From NCBI RefSeq assembly GCF_016756535.1, contig NZ_AP023247.1:6262501-6326500 (forward strand): 64,000 nt of DNA. Reading direction: 5' to 3'. The notes under the pieces were generated by a model. That model was not told the origin of the DNA. It did no database searches and was given only the letters and a program-made list of their open reading frames with translations. Positions 23,434 to 32,095 of this stretch are shown one piece after another. Position 1 is the first letter of the stretch, and every line of letters starts with the position of its first letter. A program made the position numbers and the translations under genes. This DNA comes from Mesorhizobium sp. 131-2-1 (GTDB lineage: Bacteria > Pseudomonadota > Alphaproteobacteria > Rhizobiales > Rhizobiaceae).

Positions 23434-24199
23434 CGTGCGCTAGCCCCTAGCGGCGGAACGGAAACCACCGGGTAGCAGCTCGAGTTATCCCTGGCGTGAC
23501 AACCAAACCTTGGATCCCCCACGCAGCCTCAGGAAGCCGTACGGATGTCAGCCATTGGCCGCAGTTCGTTTCGCGAGGGTGTAGAAGGGTGACCGGTGAC
23601 AGTGGAAGGAAAGCTGGGCCTTGGCCAACAGGGCTGCGGTCTTGGTCTACCAATCCGGGGGTCTTGGGTTGACCAATCCGCTGCCGACCGTAAGCGGGTT
23701 TACCAACAAGGGCGGCTGGATTCCATGCAAATCCAACCACTTAATGCCGGTCCAGAATTAACGGTCATTGAGGCCATTGGTAAAACTGGTCTTAGGATCA
23801 GAAACTCCTACCCTCGGCCTGAAAACGCTCTTGTTTTCAGTCGCATAGGCCACACACACGCAAGCCATAATTCCGGACTGGTAAACCCCACGAAATGCCA
23901 AATAATTCCGGACATCATACCAGTCTGCCCTTTTACGCGACTTTCGGAGCACAAAACGCGAACCTTGAGGACGCGTCGTGTGGTTTCGACGTCAATAACC
24001 CTGCCCATTCCGCGGCTCCGTTGAGCATGGCAATGGATGGAACCGGGCCGGAAGCAGGTGCTCCGGTTCTGGAGCAAACTAGCCTGAAAGGTGCCATTCT
24101 GCCGGCGACCCCAACCCGGTCATGGTCAATGGAGCGAGCCAGGAACTCGGCACTGGTACCGACTGGCTCTGCGCCTGCGCGTGCGGGATCGTTGGTGAG
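23434..24199. other. Intergenic stretch without a recognised gene
   Basis: About 770 bases between the transposase fragment and the OLD-family gene show only short frames without family resemblance. The one structured element is a pair of related palindrome-like repeats at 23640-23680, listed separately. Confidence 0.4.
23640..23680. repeat. Two tandem imperfect repeats containing TTGGTctACCAA-like dyads
   Basis: TCTTGGTCTACCAATCCG (23640-23657) is followed after four bases by TCTTGGGTTGACCAATCCG (23662-23680). The first contains perfect arms TTGGT/ACCAA around two bases, the kind of dyad bound by GntR/FadR-type regulators; the second is a less symmetrical copy. A pair of operators left over from a lost gene is possible. 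Confidence 0.4.
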
Positions 24200-26587
24200 T
24201 TAAGCTCTCAATGCATCTTCCCGCTGAATGCTGAATGCATCTTGCAGCACCTGAAGTTTGGATTTGAAGCGGTCATAGTCTGGTATTGCCTCGCTGGCCT
24301 CCCCATCAAGACCAAATTCGACGGATAGAGCGAGCATCTGGTCGCGAATTCCTTTGGCATCAAGTGATTGGTCGAGCCCATCTCCAATCCGTTCAAAGAG
24401 AAAAAGACCCTGTTCGCGAGTGGCGCTTTCAGGGTGGTCCTGGAGGAAGATTTTGCGCTGCTGTTCGACCAATGCTTTGACACGATGACGCAATCGTTCC
24501 TCTTCCGCCGCGCGGCGCTTACGGTTCAGTCCTTTGAAGAGCGCCTTCATTCGATCTAGAAAGACGACGATGCTAGCTTCGAGTGCTTGATCCGCTTTCG
24601 AGGTCTCGCACAAGGCGACAATAGCGCGAGCGAGACCAATCTTATCGATATGGCTAGCATGAGACTCGGCCGCCACCGTCAGTGCGTCATAGATGCCGAC
24701 CTGCGTGTTCAGGTGAGGTACGACTTCGGCGGGGGTCAACGTGATCGCCCCACCCTCGCGGAATTCAGCGACCTCTCTAAAATAGATATTTGCGGCAGCT
24801 ACGGCGAGTTCGATAGGTAGAAGATCCTCCGGTTCTGTCATGGCATAACTTGGATCCTGGACGATCCCGAAATCAGCGAACTGCATCACGTAGTCGGGAT
24901 TGAGGAGACGGCGGACTTTCTTATCATTCCTGCGTAGTTTCTCGGCGGCCTCATTGCCGCTTTTGTCGGAGTCGAGCAGAATGATTACTGCTGGCGCGTC
25001 GCTGTCGCGACCCCGGATCAGATAGAGCATGTATGGGACATGGCTGGCTGAGCCGCACGGCACCAAAACGGTCCGGTTGAGGTCAAGCAACTCGCTCTCG
25101 CTCGCTGCGCCGCGGCGCTGGATCGCTCGTGAAAGGCCTGCGAGCAGGACCTGGTCAGCGGTCCATCGACCAGAAGATTGCAGGCGCCGATAAAAGCCGT
25201 TTCGCCGACGTAAGAACCGAAGGCCGAGCGGAGAGGCTCGTAGTGATTCTGCGAGGCGTCTTTAATTACGCGTGTACCATCTGAACCCTTGCCCTTCTGA
25301 AGCACGCGAATGCGCTCGGCACGATTCTTGTCGAGCAGAAAGGGCGAGTGGGTCACATAGACAACTTGAACCGGCCGCGCATCTCCGTCAGGCTCTGCAA
25401 AGCCGCGAAAGATTTTGAGCAGATCTTGCTGGGCCTCGGCCGAGAGGTAGGCATCGGGTTCGTCCATAAGCAGGATTTCAGGTCGATCAGGATCGGGCTC
25501 GTGCGTTTGCGACTGGATGAAATACGAGAGGAAGTATTTGAGTCCTGCGCTGCGCTTCGTCGAACGTATATTGAGTTCCGGTCCGATCGCGGATTGTAAA
25601 GACGAGATCGGACTCGAGTGCAGTAACACGAAGTTGGAAGTCGCGATCTTGGACCCAATATTTTGGAAAATTGAGCCGTTTTTCCAATTGCTGATTGATG
25701 CTCTCGACCAACGCCGTGACGTGTCCATTCTCTCCCGCATCGATAAACTGCCCCAGCTCGACCAGACGCTCAGGCTCAACATTGGCAAGGTGCAGCAATA
25801 GCTTACGCGCAAGCGTGTAGGATTTTCTGAGCTCACCCTGTGTGGCAGGGCTTTCATCCATCTCGGAAATAATTGGGCTGAGCTTAGGCGCGAGGCCTGG
25901 CAAGTCCTTCGCAAATCGCGTTTGGTCGGTAGAATAGATACCACGAAGGATGTCGGCGACCTGTAGTGAGAGCCTCCGGTTTTGCCGGTCACGCAAAACG
26001 CCACTTTGTCCAGAGATAAGTTCAGAAGTCGGTAGCGCGCCAGGTAGCGCGACGTTTGATTGGATCGTGAAGACTCGCGGCAGCACGGACTTGCCGAAGT
26101 CGCGTGCCGCAGCACCGAGGAGCTCCTCACGATGAAAGATGCCCGTTGACGTCGAGAAGTATAGCTCGAGCTTGTCAGGACCTTGGCGGAACATCAGGAA
26201 AGACTGGAAACTCTCAGGCGCGCCTGCTATCTCGGAACGGATCTTGCCGACTTCGTCCTCTGTCACGTCACTCCAAGCGATACCAAGATGAGGCCAAAAG
26301 TCGTTGCCTCTCTCGACATTGAAAAAGTCGCAATATCGGCACAGATCCTGGTGCTTGAAATCCTCTCCGCTAATAGCCTTGCTGATCGCGCCTAATAAGT
26401 GACTTTTTCCAGATTCGTTGGCGCCGACAATAGTAGTGATGCGAGCGTCGATCGGAACTTCTATGTAGGGGTACCACGACTCTCCGATCATTTCCCACGG
26501 GCGAGGTTCAGCGTCGCGATGCGCCTTGCGGTGATGATCGTAGTTGAAGGATTTATAAAAACGCGCGTAGACTTTGTTGATTTTCAC
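24200..26587 (-). pseudogene. OLD-family ATPase/TOPRIM nuclease with two frameshifts
   Basis: Three overlapping frames together encode one overcoming-lysogenization-defect (OLD) type nuclease of about 795 residues. The first frame (from 26587) has the ABC-type ATPase start with Walker A GANESGKSHLL. At about 25552-25556 an extra base breaks FDE from RSAGLKYFLSYF; the second frame then gives the signature/Walker B region EILLMDEPDAYLS and the VVYVTHSPFLLD switch. At about 25158-25164 a missing base breaks LLVDGP from ADQVLLAGLS; the third frame carries the TOPRIM domain (VIILLDSDKSG) and the C-terminal helical region to 24200. OLD nucleases act in antiphage defence (stand-alone OLD, or GajA of Gabija). 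No helicase gene like GajB is next to it. The two shifts cancel, so each could also be a sequencing error. Confidence 0.82.
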
Positions 26588-27144
26588 GAAAACGCCTCCC
26601 GATCCCCTGCCAACATCTTGTCGCGTTAGTGTCTATTCAAATCAAGTGATTATTCTTTGAGGTCATTGGGTTCTTGGAGGAGTGACCGCATTCGCGCAAG
26701 AAGACCGCCCTTAAAGTTGAATTTTGGGGACAGAGCTGCGGCCGTCGTAGCTGCGGCTTATCGATCGTTGAACAGATGAGCAGAAGATGCCTAGCGGTGC
26801 TCCGCGAAAGCGGCTTAATGCTGCGACTTACGTGTTAGTGATGACCGGCCAAGGCAGACCAAAAGAGGACATCCGGGTGACGAGGCATCTCCCTCGGTTG
26901 TCGATTTGCTCAAGGCAGTCCACTATCCGACGTTCCAAAGACAGGATGCAGACGGCGGCTTGCGGCATAGAACGACCATACTGGCGGTCTTGGCTCTGGG
27001 GTGCATTGCACCGTAGCAGCCTAGGGCCAGAAGCGGAAAGACTGCAATTCGCCCGAGTGAGTGGTATACAGACATGAGCGCTCAACTAGCGGCTCGAATT
27101 TCTGCCTGGGAGCGTCTAATGTAGCAGGTGACATTGGAGACGAC
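26588..27144. other. Intergenic stretch without a recognised gene
   Basis: About 560 bases between the divergent OLD-family gene and the small DUF3892-like gene. Short frames here resemble nothing known. The stretch must hold promoters for both directions, but none is clear enough to place. Confidence 0.35.
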
Positions 27145-27357
27145 ATGACAAAGATCAAAGGCAAGAATGATGGCCCCGGGGGCCGGAACGAACATTACGA
27201 CATCGGCAATCGAAAAGATGTTCCTCGAAGAAGCGTCGTGGCCGAAATTAAGCGTGGCGAACACGAAGGCGCACACGTCGTGAAAATTAACGGCCGGGAA
27301 TATGCGCGGGACAATCCTGATAATTCGAAGAAGGATAATGTTAATCGAGGAAAGTGA
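27145..27357 (+). CDS. Small DUF3892-like protein
   Basis: This is a 70-residue basic protein with an ATG preceded by GGAGA at good spacing. Its second half (RSVVAEIKRGEHEGAHVVKI, then NGREYARDNPDNSKKDN) resembles the end of DUF3892 proteins, which show a GxxVxxxxxNGxxYIRTxxNxxxxDN pattern. These are small accessory-genome proteins of unknown role. It precedes the sce7726 gene by about 135 bases on the same strand and could belong to that operon. Confidence 0.5.
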   Translation: MTKIKGKNDGPGGRNEHYDIGNRKDVPRRSVVAEIKRGEHEGAHVVKINGREYARDNPDNSKKDNVNRGK

Positions 27358-27492
27358 CCACATTACGCCTTCGGGCCGGCAGAAGACCGTCGGCTTGCGG
27401 GCAACCGATCTGCCAAAGCAGGAGCGCAGGTTAGCGACCCAGCCCAATCAAGAGCGCCCCACTAACGCTCTCACCAACCTTTCACGTCGCTC

Positions 27493-28467
27493 ATGGCAAG
27501 CCTCGATTCCATGTCGGAACGTTTTGCGGTAAAAGGGCCTCGCGTCTGCACGACGCGATTTGCGGTTCTAGGGGAAATGAAGATCTACAGCGCAGCGCAA
27601 CTTTCTGTTTTGACTCGGCTGTTCTCCGCAACCGTTTTCCGCGAAATGGCGAAGAATGGCCGATCCGGCTTGTTCCGTCGGCTGCTCGAGCAGACCGATT
27701 TGCGCGAGCACGCGGGCACGCGCGCGACTGTCGGCGACATCTTCGACTTCGCGTTCGAGATTCTGAAGGTCGCAGGACACCGCGACGAGTACATCTATCG
27801 CGCGGCGATTAGCCATAAAGTGCTGTTGGGCACGCACTCGCTGCGCACTGCCTCGATGCTCAACGAATTCCGGGCTGGCAACTGCAAGGCGGACCTCGTC
27901 ATCCTGAATGGCACGGCAACCGTCTATGAGATCAAGTCCGAGCGGGATACGCTCGCGCGACTCGCCAACCAGATCGACAATTACAAGCGCGTCTTCGCCA
28001 AGGTGAACGTGATCGCGAGCGAACGCCATGTCGAAGGCGTGCTGGCCACGGTTCCGGACGATGTCGGCGTAATGTGCCTGTCGAAGCGCTATCAGATTAC
28101 AACCGTGCGCGACGCGATCGACTGCCCGGCGCGTATCTGTCCGGTCACCGTCTTTGAATCGCTGCGCACGGGCGAGGCTACGGCGATCCTCAAAGCGATG
28201 GGCGTGACCGTGCCGCAGGTCCCGAACACGCTGCGGCACGCCGTGATGCGCGATCTCTTCGCCGCCCTCGACCCGGCTACCCTGCACGTCGAGATGGTGC
28301 GGACACTTAAGCGGACGCGTGATCTGGCACCGCTTGGCGAACTCATCGACCATCTGCCGGCGTCCTTGCAAGCGGCCGCCCTGTCGGTGTCGGTGCGGCG
28401 CGTCGACCATCCGCGATTGGTCGACGCCGTCGCGACGCCGCTGCCTGCGGCCATGACCTGGAACTGA
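27493..28467 (+). CDS. sce7726-family protein (PD-(D/E)XK nuclease-like)
   Basis: This protein of up to 324 residues matches the sce7726 family. It contains KADLVILNG followed by VYEIKSERDTLARL around residues 133-155: the D ... E-x-K arrangement of the PD-(D/E)XK nuclease fold, with a following helix that may contact DNA. The first 28 codons may not be translated; an ATG at 27577 (MKIYSAAQLS), closely preceded by AGGGG, is a plausible alternative start. It is followed by an sce7725-family gene after 7 bases, then by a RES-domain gene after 5 bases. The sce7725/sce7726 pair is known to co-occur but has no established function that I know of. Confidence 0.82.
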   Translation: MASLDSMSERFAVKGPRVCTTRFAVLGEMKIYSAAQLSVLTRLFSATVFREMAKNGRSGLFRRLLEQTDLREHAGTRATVGDIFDFAFEILKVAGHRDEYIYRAAISHKVLLGTHSLRTASMLNEFRAGNCKADLVILNGTATVYEIKSERDTLARLANQIDNYKRVFAKVNVIASERHVEGVLATVPDDVGVMCLSKRYQITTVRDAIDCPARICPVTVFESLRTGEATAILKAMGVTVPQVPNTLRHAVMRDLFAALDPATLHVEMVRTLKRTRDLAPLGELIDHLPASLQAAALSVSVRRVDHPRLVDAVATPLPAAMTWN

Positions 28468-28474
28468 CAAGCGC

Positions 28475-29416
28475 ATGTATCACCCATATTTTCGCGGCAA
28501 GCAGTTCGAACTTCTGACCATTCGGGAAACCGCCAAACTGATGGCGGAGCAGAATTTTGTGCCAGTCATCGAGCCCGTGAAGGAGTCGCTGGGCGGCCTT
28601 GAAAAGGCGTTGAAGGCGATTTGCGATGCAGAGGGCAAGGCGATCGTCATCGTAAACCCGTACCATGGCGACCATCAGGAGAACGGAACCGGCATTTCGC
28701 AGCTTCTGCAGCAGGGCCTGTTCGGGGGCGCGATCTCGGCGGGCATTCTCCTACGCGGCAACATAAACCTCGCCGATGCGGTCACATGTCACCAAGCCCA
28801 TCTCGGCCATAATCCGATCTTTGTCCACGCCGGATTCACCGAGCAGAAGGGTCTTGCCGGCTACTTGCACGACGCGCTGGCGCAGACACGGCATGTCTTC
28901 ATCGAGGACCATGCCAATACGCTTTACCGCAAGCACTTCGAGGGCAGCACCCGCATCCTTATTCGCGACGGGTTCAAGCCGCGCAAGAACGCCGAGTTCG
29001 CCAAGATCCCTGTCGAGGAATTCTCCGAACTCCATCTCACCTTCCAGAGTGATCTTGGAATGAACGGCTTCGGCGATTTCCTGATGGTCGGCGACGTCTA
29101 TTCCGAAGGGGGCGGCCCCGCCTACGCCGTCGCGATACACCTGACCTTCATCGACCCCGATGCCGACGAGGTCATGTATATCTATCACTTCGTCTCGACC
29201 ACGAACGACACGCCAGCGGACCCGGCAGGCAAGTTCGGCCAGGCACTGCAGAAGCTCATGGTCAAGCTCAACTCCGGAACGTCAAAGCTTCTGGAAACAA
29301 GCGCGATCAAGGAGTTTCGCGAGCTCCACGCTAAGGGGCATTTTCCGGGCCTCGGCTATGTCAAAAAGCTCTCGATGAAGCACCATATCGAGACGCTCGC
29401 TGACTATCTTGGCTGA
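28475..29416 (+). CDS. sce7725-family protein
   Basis: This 313-residue protein matches the sce7725 family. It starts with YHPYFRGKQFELLTIRETA and has repeated beta-alpha units (FVPVIEPVKESL, AIVIVNPYHGD, FVHAGFTE, HVFIEDHANT, DFLMVGDVYSEGGGPAYAVA) that suggest a TIM-barrel-like fold of the type also seen in beta-family phage proteins. Catalytic residues cannot be assigned. It sits tightly between the sce7726 nuclease-like gene and the RES-domain gene, so the three products probably act together. No signal peptide or membrane segments. Confidence 0.82.
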   Translation: MYHPYFRGKQFELLTIRETAKLMAEQNFVPVIEPVKESLGGLEKALKAICDAEGKAIVIVNPYHGDHQENGTGISQLLQQGLFGGAISAGILLRGNINLADAVTCHQAHLGHNPIFVHAGFTEQKGLAGYLHDALAQTRHVFIEDHANTLYRKHFEGSTRILIRDGFKPRKNAEFAKIPVEEFSELHLTFQSDLGMNGFGDFLMVGDVYSEGGGPAYAVAIHLTFIDPDADEVMYIYHFVSTTNDTPADPAGKFGQALQKLMVKLNSGTSKLLETSAIKEFRELHAKGHFPGLGYVKKLSMKHHIETLADYLG

Positions 29417-29421
29417 TCCCC

Positions 29422-30444
29422 ATGGCACAGCGGTTCTGCTGCCCGGAGTGCTTTGACGATCGCGGTCTGCGCGATCAGCTTTTCCCGTCGCTCGACCCGG
29501 GTCGTGGCACCTGTGATTTCTGTGGGACCGCTGACACCCAGCTCCTCGAACCAGGCAAGCTAGCCAATTATTTCGAGCTGCTGGCCAACGTCTACGAGCC
29601 GAGTGACGACGGGAAATCGCTGGTCGAATGGATGAAGGACGATTGGCAGCTCTTCAGCAATTCGCGCATGGACATCGCACACGCCAAGGAATTGCTCGGC
29701 GAGATCCTCAATGATGGTGAGATCGTGCGGCGTGGCTTCGCCCCGTCGGCGAGCTATATCAGCGAAGGCCTAGCGCAGTGGGATAAGCTACGCGACGAGA
29801 TGATGTATGCTAATCGCTGGTTTCTCGACGTCGCCATCGATTTGGACCGTCTCCGCCAGCTGCTCGACATGCTGTTGGCGCCGCCCTTGCCCCGGCAATG
29901 GTATCGCGCGCGAATTCGCACAGAGGATGAGGTGTTCCCGATTGAAAAGATGGGCGCACCGCCGAAGCGACGATCGTCACATGGCCGGGCCAATCCGGCC
30001 GGCATCCCCTATCTCTATCTGGGGTCGCTTCCCGGTACAGCTGCGGCTGAGATTAGGCCCCATACCGGCGAGGTTGCTTGCGTTGCGGATTTCATCATTC
30101 CCGAGATCAAGGCCGTGGACCTGCGCAATCCGCGCAAGCTCGTGTCACCGTTCATCCTGACCGACGCGAGCGAGATCGGCCAGTTGCGCGCCGACTTGCC
30201 GTTCCTTGAACGCCTGGGTGAGGAATTGACGCGGCCAGTGCAGCCGGCCGGCGCGGCGATCGACTATATTCCGAGCCAGTATCTATGCGAGTTCATCAAA
30301 AAGAGCGGCTTCGATGGCGTGGTCTATCGCAGCTCGGTCAGTGATGGCATCAATCTCGCCCTATTCACTCCCACCCAGGCTATTGGGGGAACGGTGGCGC
30401 TTTACAACGTGTCCAAGGTATCGGTCGAAGTGGCCGCCGCCTAA
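29422..30444 (+). CDS. RES-domain protein with N-terminal zinc ribbon (putative NAD+-consuming effector)
   Basis: This 340-residue protein begins with a zinc ribbon (CPEC at residues 7-10 and CDFC at 31-34), continues with a helical region of about 100 residues, and ends with a RES domain: QWYRARI near residue 157, the GRANPAGIPYLYLGSLPGTAAAEIRP block near residue 190 and the late segment GFDGVVYRSSVSDGINLALF. RES domains are toxins that break down NAD+ in RES-Xre toxin-antitoxin pairs. Here no Xre-like antitoxin is adjacent; the partners are the sce7726 and sce7725 proteins 5-7 bases apart. This suggests a three-gene conflict system in which the RES protein is the killing effector and the other two sense or restrain. 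That role is inference. Confidence 0.82.
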   Translation: MAQRFCCPECFDDRGLRDQLFPSLDPGRGTCDFCGTADTQLLEPGKLANYFELLANVYEPSDDGKSLVEWMKDDWQLFSNSRMDIAHAKELLGEILNDGEIVRRGFAPSASYISEGLAQWDKLRDEMMYANRWFLDVAIDLDRLRQLLDMLLAPPLPRQWYRARIRTEDEVFPIEKMGAPPKRRSSHGRANPAGIPYLYLGSLPGTAAAEIRPHTGEVACVADFIIPEIKAVDLRNPRKLVSPFILTDASEIGQLRADLPFLERLGEELTRPVQPAGAAIDYIPSQYLCEFIKKSGFDGVVYRSSVSDGINLALFTPTQAIGGTVALYNVSKVSVEVAAA

Positions 30445-30626
30445 TATTGGAAGTCCCGCGAACGGTAGCTTCCAGAACCTGCGGGCTGATCGTGTCCGCG
30501 ATTAAGCGCGTTGTGGCCGCCCCAAGCATCGCGCGGAGTGCGAGCCCGTAGTGGCAGATGCTGTGTGGACAATGAACTCAGGGACGTGCAGAAACGGACA
30601 TAACAGACCTCACATATGTGTTCGCA

Positions 30627-31861
30627 TCAATTCCACCCGCTTGCCTCGCCCCCTCTGCGAATCTTCAGGGAAATCATATCTTTGTCCGTGATGTGCGTCA
30701 TGGCTGCGTTGTTCCCCGATGCCCTCGCGGACTTGTGCATAAGATCGTTGCAACGTGCATAATGGTGGCGGATCACTTCAAACACATCGTGTTCCCGACT
30801 GCCGTTCAAGTTTAGCGGGCGGAAGTAGCGGTATAGACCTGCCGCTTTTTGGGTCGGGACCACCCAGCCAAAGCGCTCTTTGAACTTGGAGCCGTACGGG
30901 CGCTTGTGCACGAGTTCGTTTCGGATCGAGGTTACTTCCTGCATCCATCCTGCCACCGCGAAATTTCCGGGTTTTTGAGGATGCGCGGCGATGTCACCAC
31001 CCGCAAACAACAGCTCCAACAAGGCATCTTTCGGCAAAGTTGCTTGCCGGAGTTGCCCGACGAGCCGCGCCATTGAGTCGATCTTTGCATGGTCGAGGCC
31101 AATGCGGTGGGCGATAAGCGCACCCAGGTAGTCTCGCGCCGCTCCAAGATGCAAGAAGAACGAGTGGACATGGGCATACAGTGTTTGGGACAACGTATTT
31201 GCGGATCTTTGCCCGTCGACGCGCCCGGCGCCATATGGTTCACAAGTTGCTCATGGTAGTGTTCTGCAATTTGCTCCACACTGATATCCATGCTCCGCAA
31301 ACTCAGGCTGACGTAACTTGCCAGCGCTTCCACCGGGTGTTGATCGTCTAGGGCTTTAGCAATTTCTTCTTCGGCAGGATGCTTGGCAGATTCGAAAAGC
31401 TCTTTGGTGCGCGGGCGCGAGATATTTCCCGCAATGTTGCTCCAGAGCTCTGCCGGACCTTCGGAATGGTTGGCTTTCTCAGGAACAATCGGCGCCCAAG
31501 CGGAATGGTATACGCCATCCATCCAACCCAATCGTTGGAATGCAATTGCGCGGAATTTGTTCTGTGTCGTGAGCAATTGAAGCTGGGCCATTGTCAGAGG
31601 ACCCGTGGCACACGGCTTATCGTTGACGAAGACGGGTTCAATCCTCCAACCGCCTTCGCCGAGGTTGGCGGCGCGGAAACCGCCTGTGAAATGCAAATAG
31701 AAGCCTGTGCCATCCGATTGGCGTGGAAGTTCAATAATCTCTGTCACAGCCTGCCCCATATGATATCTGGAATTAGGGTCGTGACGACGAACTGCACCCA
31801 GTGCCCTAAAGCTTACAGTATCAGCCGCCTTGTTCGCCAACGCTTTGGGCGGTCCGCCCAT
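30627..31861 (-). pseudogene. HEPN-like hypothetical protein, frameshifted
   Basis: Two overlapping frames on the minus strand fit one protein of about 410 residues. The first (from 31861) carries a mixed N-terminal domain (TEIIELPRQSDGTGFYLHFT, IEPVFVNDKPC) and a helical stretch ending near MAPGASTGKDPQIR. At about 31190-31200 the frame is lost, and the helical C-terminal part (SQTLYAHVHSFFLHLGAARD, LGALIAHRIGL) continues in another frame to 30627. The latter includes TSIRNELVHKRPYG, an R-x4-H HEPN-type motif. The organisation (N-terminal mixed domain, C-terminal HEPN-like helices) is similar in outline to the protein at 21.7-22.8 kb. No partner gene is obvious. Confidence 0.6.
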
Positions 31862-32095
31862 CTCTACATATCACCATGCCGGTTTGAGGTTGAAAATAGC
31901 TCTTGAAACGTCTTCCTGGATCATCGCTTTGTCCGCATCCCCTTATGCCAAGCGCGTTGAGTGCCGGGTTAACGCTTAAAAGATGCAAATGAAAACCGAC
32001 ACAGAGACTGTCGACAAGGGGCGATTCGGAGCCACCGATAGAAGGGCCGCGGGGAAGTGATTTCGCGGATTCGCTGCTGGGGATGAGACCTACAT

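Noticed and set aside
24200..26587. Gabija system (GajA/GajB)
   Set aside because: The OLD-type nuclease lacks an adjacent UvrD-like helicase gene, so a stand-alone OLD protein is the better reading.
26938..27070. CRISPR array or tandem repeat
   Set aside because: No regularly spaced repeats were seen here or elsewhere in the window.
29422..30444. Classic RES-Xre toxin-antitoxin pair
   Set aside because: No Xre-like antitoxin gene is adjacent. The neighbours are sce7726 and sce7725 genes instead.
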